Origin: Sinobacterium norvegicum
Lineage (GTDB): Bacteria; Pseudomonadota; Gammaproteobacteria; Pseudomonadales; Sinobacteriaceae
Length of the DNA stretch: 64,000 bases
NCBI RefSeq assembly: GCF_923077115.1
Contig: NZ_CAKLPX010000001.1
Coordinates: 1,926,717 to 1,990,716, forward strand
Direction: 5' to 3'
Shown here: piece after piece, positions 59,631-64,000 of the stretch
Layout of the letters: each line of letters begins with the position of its first letter
How positions within the stretch are numbered: the first letter of the stretch is position 1
The notes under the pieces: model-generated
What the model saw: only the letters and a program-made list of their open reading frames with translations
What the model was told of the DNA's origin: nothing
The model's database searches: none
Translations under genes and position numbers: made by a program

Positions 59631-60539
59631 ATGGCCATAAATAAGACTGTTAAAGCGTGGTTTGAAGCCGCACGCCCTAAGACACTGCCTCTTGCACTGG
59701 CATCGATTCTAACTGGCAGCAGCCTTGCCGCTTGGCAGCAGCAATTTTCTTGGCCCTTGGCCGCAGGAGCGCTGGTCACCGCCATGTTGCTGCAAATACT
59801 CTCTAACCTGGCCAATGATTACGGTGATGCGATTAAAGGGACCGACAATGACAATCGTCTTGGGCCAGATCGCGCCATACAATCCGGTAGCATTAGCCCC
59901 AAGGCCATGCTGCAAGCTATCGCTGTTACCGTTGCTTTAACGCTGTCATCTGGCATCGCCTTAATCATCTTTGCCTTTAATAACACCGCCGATATACTCG
60001 GCTTTTTAGCCTTAGGGGTGATTGCCATTGTCGCAGCCATCACCTATACCGTTGGCAACAAACCCTATGGCTATCGCGGTCTTGGCGACTTATCCGTGTT
60101 AATATTCTTTGGCTGGTTATCAGTCAGCGGTGGCTATTACCTGTACACTGGCGACTTTCTTTGGCTCAGCCTTTTGCCGGCCACTGCCGCGGGATTATTA
60201 GCGGTTGGGGTATTGAATATTAATAACTTACGCGACATTGACAACGACAGGGACAGCGGCAAATTCACCTTGGTTGTTCGCATGGGGGGGGGCTGGGCGC
60301 GACGTTATCACCTAGTATTACTCGCCACCTCCTTCCTTTGTTTGATTGCCTTTTCTTACCTCGCTGGGCTGCCACCTTTGGGCTGGCTGTTCCTACTGGC
60401 TCTCATCCCTGCCGCCCTTCACGCTAAAGCAGTGCACACCTCCCAGCAGCCGCAAGAGATAGCGCCGATGATGTCACATATTGTCGGCATCGCATTGCTC
60501 ACCAACGTGCTATTTTCCATCGGTCTCATCATCGGCTAA
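59631..60539 (+). CDS. menA: 1,4-Dihydroxy-2-naphthoate polyprenyltransferase
   Basis: Membrane prenyltransferase joining DHNA to a polyprenyl chain to give demethylmenaquinone. The 302-residue protein has about eight or nine hydrophobic helices. The first Asp-rich motif is NLANDYGDAIKGTDNDN and the second is NNLRDIDNDRDSGK. RPKTLPLALASILTGS at the N-terminus is typical of MenA. It is 110 bases divergent from the SDR39U1 gene and near the men operon. UbiA is less likely given the NDYGDxxKGTD motif and context. Confidence 0.95.
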   Translation: MAINKTVKAWFEAARPKTLPLALASILTGSSLAAWQQQFSWPLAAGALVTAMLLQILSNLANDYGDAIKGTDNDNRLGPDRAIQSGSISPKAMLQAIAVTVALTLSSGIALIIFAFNNTADILGFLALGVIAIVAAITYTVGNKPYGYRGLGDLSVLIFFGWLSVSGGYYLYTGDFLWLSLLPATAAGLLAVGVLNINNLRDIDNDRDSGKFTLVVRMGGGWARRYHLVLLATSFLCLIAFSYLAGLPPLGWLFLLALIPAALHAKAVHTSQQPQEIAPMMSHIVGIALLTNVLFSIGLIIG

Positions 60540-60549
60540 ATCTGCAGGC

Positions 60550-60582
60550 AAAAAAAAGCCCGCTGCTGAGAGCGGGCTTCTT
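60550..60582. terminator. Bidirectional terminator between menA and argG
   Basis: AAAAAAAGCCCGCT, loop GCTGAG, AGCGGGCTTCTT lies between two convergent genes. The A run would serve argG on the minus strand; the + side T-run is short. Confidence 0.85.
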
Positions 60583-60600
60583 AATAAGCGAGACACTTAT

Positions 60601-61821
60601 TTAAAGGATATTACGGCCTTTATTCGCGGCAATACGTAGGCGAAGAGCATTTAGCTTAATAAAGCCTGCGGCATCTTTCTGATCGTATGCGCCAGCATCA
60701 TCTTCAAAGGTCGCAATATTTTCATCAAATAGGCTGTCCTCTGACTTACGGCCAACAACGGTGACGTTACCCTTGTAAAGCTTAACGCGAACCTCACCGT
60801 TAACGACCTCCTGCGTTTCGTCGATCAAGTTTTGCATCATTTGACGCTCAGGGCTCCACCAGTAACCGTTATAAATTAATTCGGCGTACTTTGGCATCAT
60901 GCTGTCTTTCATGTGAGCAACTTCGCGATCCAGCGTTATTGACTCAATAGCACGGTGTGCTGGCATCATAATCGTGCCACCCGGTGTTTCATAACAACCG
61001 CGAGATTTCATCCCGACGTAACGGTTTTCAACGATATCCAAGCGGCCAATGCCATTGGCGTTACCGACTTCGTTGAGGTAGGTCAGTACCTCGGCAGGTG
61101 TCATCGCCTTGCCGTCGATGGCGACAATATCGCCCTTCTTGTAGGTAAACTCCAGATAAGTCGGCTCATCTGGTGCGTTTTCAGGAGAGACACTCCAGCG
61201 CCACATATCTTCTTCCGCTTCGGCGTAAGGGTCTTCTAAAATGCCACCTTCATAGGAGATATGAAGCAGGTTGGCATCCATTGAATAAGGAGACTTCTTC
61301 TTACCACCGCCAAAATCAACCGGGATATCATGTTCTGCGCAGTAAGCCATTAGCGTCTCACGAGAGGTAAGATCCCATTCACGCCAAGGCGCAATCACTG
61401 CCACCCCTGGCTTCAGGGCATAAGCACCTAACTCGAAACGGATTTGGTCATTACCCTTACCGGTGGCGCCGTGGCTGATCGCATCAGCACCGACTTCGTT
61501 GGCGATCTCAATCATGCGCTTGGCAATCAATGGACGGGCAATAGAAGTACCGAGTAGGTATTCGCCTTCATATATCGCATTGGCACGGAACATTGGGAAA
61601 ACATAGTCGCGAACAAATTCTTCTCGCAGGTCATCGATATAAATTTCTTTCACGCCCAGTGCTTCAGCCTTGGCTCGCGCAGGCTCAACTTCTTCACCCT
61701 GACCGATATCGGCGGTAAAGGTTACAACCTCGCAGTTATAAGTCTCTTGTAGCCACCTAACAATAACCGAGGTATCGAGTCCGCCTGAATAGGCAAGGAC
61801 GACTTTTTTTATCTCTGACAT
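60601..61821 (-). CDS. argG: Argininosuccinate synthase
   Basis: Joins citrulline and aspartate, using ATP, in arginine synthesis. The 406-residue protein starts [19 protein letters not shown], with the SGGLDTS P-loop-like motif near residues 12-18. [13 protein letters not shown] and [12 protein letters not shown] are further signatures. A longer frame to 61869 is rejected. It is divergent from pyrC over a 196-base region; I see no clear ARG box there. Confidence 0.97.
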   Translation of the reverse strand: MSEIKKVVLAYSGGLDTSVIVRWLQETYNCEVVTFTADIGQGEEVEPARAKAEALGVKEIYIDDLREEFVRDYVFPMFRANAIYEGEYLLGTSIARPLIAKRMIEIANEVGADAISHGATGKGNDQIRFELGAYALKPGVAVIAPWREWDLTSRETLMAYCAEHDIPVDFGGGKKKSPYSMDANLLHISYEGGILEDPYAEAEEDMWRWSVSPENAPDEPTYLEFTYKKGDIVAIDGKAMTPAEVLTYLNEVGNANGIGRLDIVENRYVGMKSRGCYETPGGTIMMPAHRAIESITLDREVAHMKDSMMPKYAELIYNGYWWSPERQMMQNLIDETQEVVNGEVRVKLYKGNVTVVGRKSEDSLFDENIATFEDDAGAYDQKDAAGFIKLNALRLRIAANKGRNIL

Positions 61822-62017
61822 AATTCTATCCGCTCTTATCAAGCCAGCCACGATCGGCAGGGCTTCCAACGATCAATATTTGGCCGCTATTCTAAACCTT
61901 GTCCGGTAAGATTTCATCCGTTTCGACAGTCTATCAAGGCGATTCGACGACAATTCTTTAGAAACTGCCGCCAATCAAGTAAAATGACCCAATATTTCAC
62001 CATGGCGTACCCTACCA

Positions 62018-63052
62018 ATGACCGAGTTAATTATTACCCGTCCAGATGACTGGCATCTTCATCTTCGCGACGATCAGTCTCTCTCTACTACCGTTGCAGA
62101 TACCGCCCGCATCTTTGCTCGCGCAATCGTCATGCCCAATCTATCACCGCCGATTACCACCATGCAGATGGCCGTCGACTACAAGTCTCGCATCGACGCT
62201 CACAGCCCTGGTCGTTTTCAGCCTCTGATGGCGATATACCTTACCGACATCACCTCACCTGAGGTGATTATCGAGGCCAAAAACAGTGGCATTGTATTTG
62301 GCGCCAAACTTTACCCCGCTGGCGCCACCACAGGTTCTGCCTCCGGCGTCACCGCTATTGAAAAAATCTTCCCCGCGTTGGCCGCCATGGAAGAGTGTGG
62401 CTTGCCCCTGTTGATTCACGGCGAAGTCACTCACGATGAGGTTGATATCTTTGACCGTGAGAAACGCTTCTTAGATACTCATTTGCTGACAATTACCAAT
62501 AAGTTCCCTGCTCTGCGTATGGTGGTTGAACACATTACCACCAAGGATGCCGCTGACTTCGTCATTGCCAGTGGCGACAATGTGGCCGCAACGATTACGC
62601 CGCAGCATTTGCTGTACAACCGCAACCACATGCTGGTCGGCGGTATCAAACCACACTTCTACTGCCTGCCCATATTAAAGCGCAACACCCATCAAACAGC
62701 CCTGATCGAAGCCGCCATCAGTGGCAATACCAGTTTCTTCTTAGGTACTGACTCTGCGCCTCACACCACGGCCAATAAAGAGAACAGCTGTGGCTGTGCC
62801 GGCTGCTACTCCGCCTTCGCCGGTTTAGAACTCTATGCTGAAGCCTTCGACGCAGCAGGCGCCATCGACAAGCTGGAAGGTTTTGCCAGTCACCACGGCC
62901 CAGATTTTTACCGCCTTCCTCGCAATACTGATAAGGTTAAGCTGATTAAGTCGAGCTGGACCGTCGCCAACCAGTTGCCACTCGGCAACGAATTACTGAC
63001 CCCGCTAAAGGCAGGCGAAGAGATTCAATGGCAGGCCGAGTTACTCGACTAA
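62018..63052 (+). CDS. pyrC: Dihydroorotase (class II, E. coli PyrC type)
   Basis: Zinc amidohydrolase forming dihydroorotate in pyrimidine synthesis. The 344-residue protein has the metal ligands His13 and His15 in DWHLHLRD, a carbamylated lysine in [11 protein letters not shown] and [15 protein letters not shown]. The late Asp is in FLGTDSAPH. Length and motifs match the short PyrC class. The rnt gene starts 14 bases later, so the two are probably one transcript. Confidence 0.97.
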   Translation: MTELIITRPDDWHLHLRDDQSLSTTVADTARIFARAIVMPNLSPPITTMQMAVDYKSRIDAHSPGRFQPLMAIYLTDITSPEVIIEAKNSGIVFGAKLYPAGATTGSASGVTAIEKIFPALAAMEECGLPLLIHGEVTHDEVDIFDREKRFLDTHLLTITNKFPALRMVVEHITTKDAADFVIASGDNVAATITPQHLLYNRNHMLVGGIKPHFYCLPILKRNTHQTALIEAAISGNTSFFLGTDSAPHTTANKENSCGCAGCYSAFAGLELYAEAFDAAGAIDKLEGFASHHGPDFYRLPRNTDKVKLIKSSWTVANQLPLGNELLTPLKAGEEIQWQAELLD

Positions 63053-63066
63053 ATAAAGGATATATT

Positions 63067-63735
63067 GTGAGCGATAGTAAATCAGCGAATAAAACACCAA
63101 TGGCGCGACGGTTTCGTGGCTTTCTGCCCGTGATCATCGACGTCGAAACCGGTGGTTTTAACGCCCAAACAGATGCTCTATTACAGATTGGCGCCACTAC
63201 TCTGAGGATGGACAATGAGGGTTATCTGTATAAAGACAGCACCTATTTTTATCAGGTCGAACCTTTTAAGAACGCTAATTTAGAAAAAGCAGCCCTCGAT
63301 TTTACCGGCATCGACCCCTTTCACCCACTGCGTGGTGCCAGGCCCGAAGATGAGGTACTGAAAGAGTTTTATCAACACATTCGTAAGGCCGTGAAAGATA
63401 ACGGCTGCACTCGTGCGGTGTTAGTCGGCCACAATGCTCACTTCGATCATAATTTCATGATGGCCGCCGCCGAGCGTTGTGACATCAAACGCAACCCCTT
63501 CCACCCATTCTCCTGCTTCGATACAGCCACGCTCGCAGGTTTCGTACTGGGTCAGACAGTGCTTGCCAAGGCCTGTATCTTGGCAGGCATACCCTTTGAT
63601 AATGCTGCCGCTCACGCTGCTGATTATGACGCTGAACGGACAGCAGAGCTGTTCTGCTTAATGGTCAATCGTTTTAAAAATATTGGCGGCTGGGACCTGG
63701 CTGTACGTGCCACCAAGCTGCAAGAAAACGACTAA
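63067..63735 (+). CDS. rnt: Ribonuclease T
   Basis: DEDDh 3'-5' exonuclease that trims the CCA end of tRNAs and the 3' ends of stable RNAs. The protein is 222 residues from GTG at 63067, which has AAAGGA upstream. Exo I is [17 protein letters not shown], Exo II includes [12 protein letters not shown], and Exo III includes [14 protein letters not shown]. Basic residues [16 protein letters not shown] form the N-terminal tail. It follows pyrC closely; this pairing also occurs in Pseudomonas. Confidence 0.96.
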   Translation: MSDSKSANKTPMARRFRGFLPVIIDVETGGFNAQTDALLQIGATTLRMDNEGYLYKDSTYFYQVEPFKNANLEKAALDFTGIDPFHPLRGARPEDEVLKEFYQHIRKAVKDNGCTRAVLVGHNAHFDHNFMMAAAERCDIKRNPFHPFSCFDTATLAGFVLGQTVLAKACILAGIPFDNAAAHAADYDAERTAELFCLMVNRFKNIGGWDLAVRATKLQEND

Positions 63736-63744
63736 ACCTCGATA

Positions 63745-63778
63745 AAGCCCTATGCCTTACGCCAAAGCATAGGGGCTT
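63745..63778 (+). terminator. Imperfect hairpin after rnt
   Basis: AAGCCCTATGC and GCATAGGGGCTT pair with one bulge, ten bases after the rnt stop. The T-run is weak (TTCCCTCTT), so termination may be partial. Confidence 0.55.
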
Positions 63779-63885
63779 CCCTCTTAACAGCCCCAAATTC
63801 TCCTTCCGCCCCTGACCACTTGATCGTCTTGCCTGCAGCATTCTTGGCAGAATACTCATTGTTATCACAACCTAAACCCCAGCCA

Positions 63886-63919
63886 TAAAAAAACCCCGTA
63901 AGCGTTAGCTTACGGGGTC
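63886..63919 (-). terminator. Terminator of the rRNA operon
   Basis: The minus strand reads ACCCCGTAAGC, loop TAAC, GCTTACGGGGTTTTTTT, about 12 bases beyond the 5S 3' end. The perfect 11-base stem and U-tract are strong. Confidence 0.92.
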
Positions 63920-63930
63920 TTAGAATAAAA

Positions 63931-64000
63931 GCCTGACGATGACCTACTCTCACATGGGGAAACCCCACACTACCATCGGCGAGGAATCGTTTCACTACTG
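63931..64000 (-). rRNA. rrf: 5S ribosomal RNA, 3' part (rest outside window)
   Basis: The minus strand reads GTGAAACGATTCCTCGCCGATGGTAGTGTGGGG in short pieces and ends TCCCCATGTGAGAGTAGGTCATCGTCAGGC, a typical gammaproteobacterial 5S 3' half. The 5' end is beyond base 64000. It is followed by a strong terminator, so this is the end of a 16S-23S-5S operon transcribed leftwards. Confidence 0.95.

Noticed and set aside
61822..62017. Search for an ARG box between argG and pyrC
   Set aside because: No match to the palindromic consensus could be seen by eye.
63750..63995. 81-codon open frame on the - strand
   Set aside because: Covers the 5S rRNA gene and its terminator.

Overview
The window is about 64 kb of gene-dense bacterial chromosome at roughly 50% GC. 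It has no phage, insertion sequence or CRISPR array that I can see. The gene content (lptE, holA, hflKC, hfq, tol-pal, orn, RF3, EF-P with EpmA/EpmB) is gammaproteobacterial. The order purA-hisZ-DUF2065-hflC-hflK-hflX-hfq-miaA-mutL-amiB-tsaE-queG-orn-rsgA-rhdA-psd-(fimW-like)-(fimX-like)-serB-(membrane protein)-parC matches, from memory, the Pseudomonas aeruginosa PA4938-PA4964 region. Unlike Pseudomonas, it carries a complete menaquinone operon, a beta-lysine EF-P modification set and RNase T beside pyrC. I infer a marine gammaproteobacterium near Cellvibrionales/Pseudomonadales; genus and species cannot be read from the sequence.

Layout. 1-3.6 kb (+): the 3' end of leuS, lptE, holA, an unrecognised small lipoprotein and a single-domain globin. 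3.6-10.8 kb (-): a serine hydrolase, hpt, and the full urease set transcribed ureD-A-B-C-E-F-G. 10.9-15.3 kb (-): an SRPBCC protein, nadA, two identical tRNA-Lys genes, cpoB, pal and a TetR regulator. 15.5-27.4 kb (-): the purA to tsaE housekeeping block. 27.5-32.1 kb: queG, orn (-), rsgA, rhdA-type sulfurtransferase and psd. 32.1-35 kb: epmA and efp (-), then epmB (+). 35.2-39.1 kb (+): two cyclic-di-GMP effector-like genes resembling FimW and FimX. 39.2-44.1 kb: serB (-), a membrane protein (+) and parC (-). 44.4-47.7 kb (+): a SulP transporter overlapping a tandem universal stress protein, then ppnP and a glutathione peroxidase. 47.7-51.4 kb (-): a DUF72 protein, prfC and a methionine-rich outer-membrane protein. 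51.4-58.5 kb (-): the tightly overlapped menF-D-H-B-C-E operon. 58.6-60.5 kb: an SDR39U1 epimerase (-) and, divergently, menA (+). 60.6-63.7 kb: argG (-), pyrC and rnt (+). The window ends inside a 5S rRNA gene (-), the tail of an rRNA operon.

Functional links. menF-D-H-C-E-B plus menA give the route from chorismate to demethylmenaquinone; only the final methyltransferase and a dedicated thioesterase are absent from the window. ureABC with ureDEFG should give an active nickel urease. epmA, efp and epmB form one EF-P beta-lysylation pathway. The FimW/FimX-like pair points to cyclic-di-GMP control of type IV pili or surface behaviour, although no pil genes are present here.

Novelty. I found no clearly undescribed multi-gene system. 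The items most worth a second look are the FimW/FimX-like pair, the methionine-rich outer-membrane protein, the queG gene whose conserved N-terminus has no standard start codon, and the SulP-Usp translationally coupled pair.
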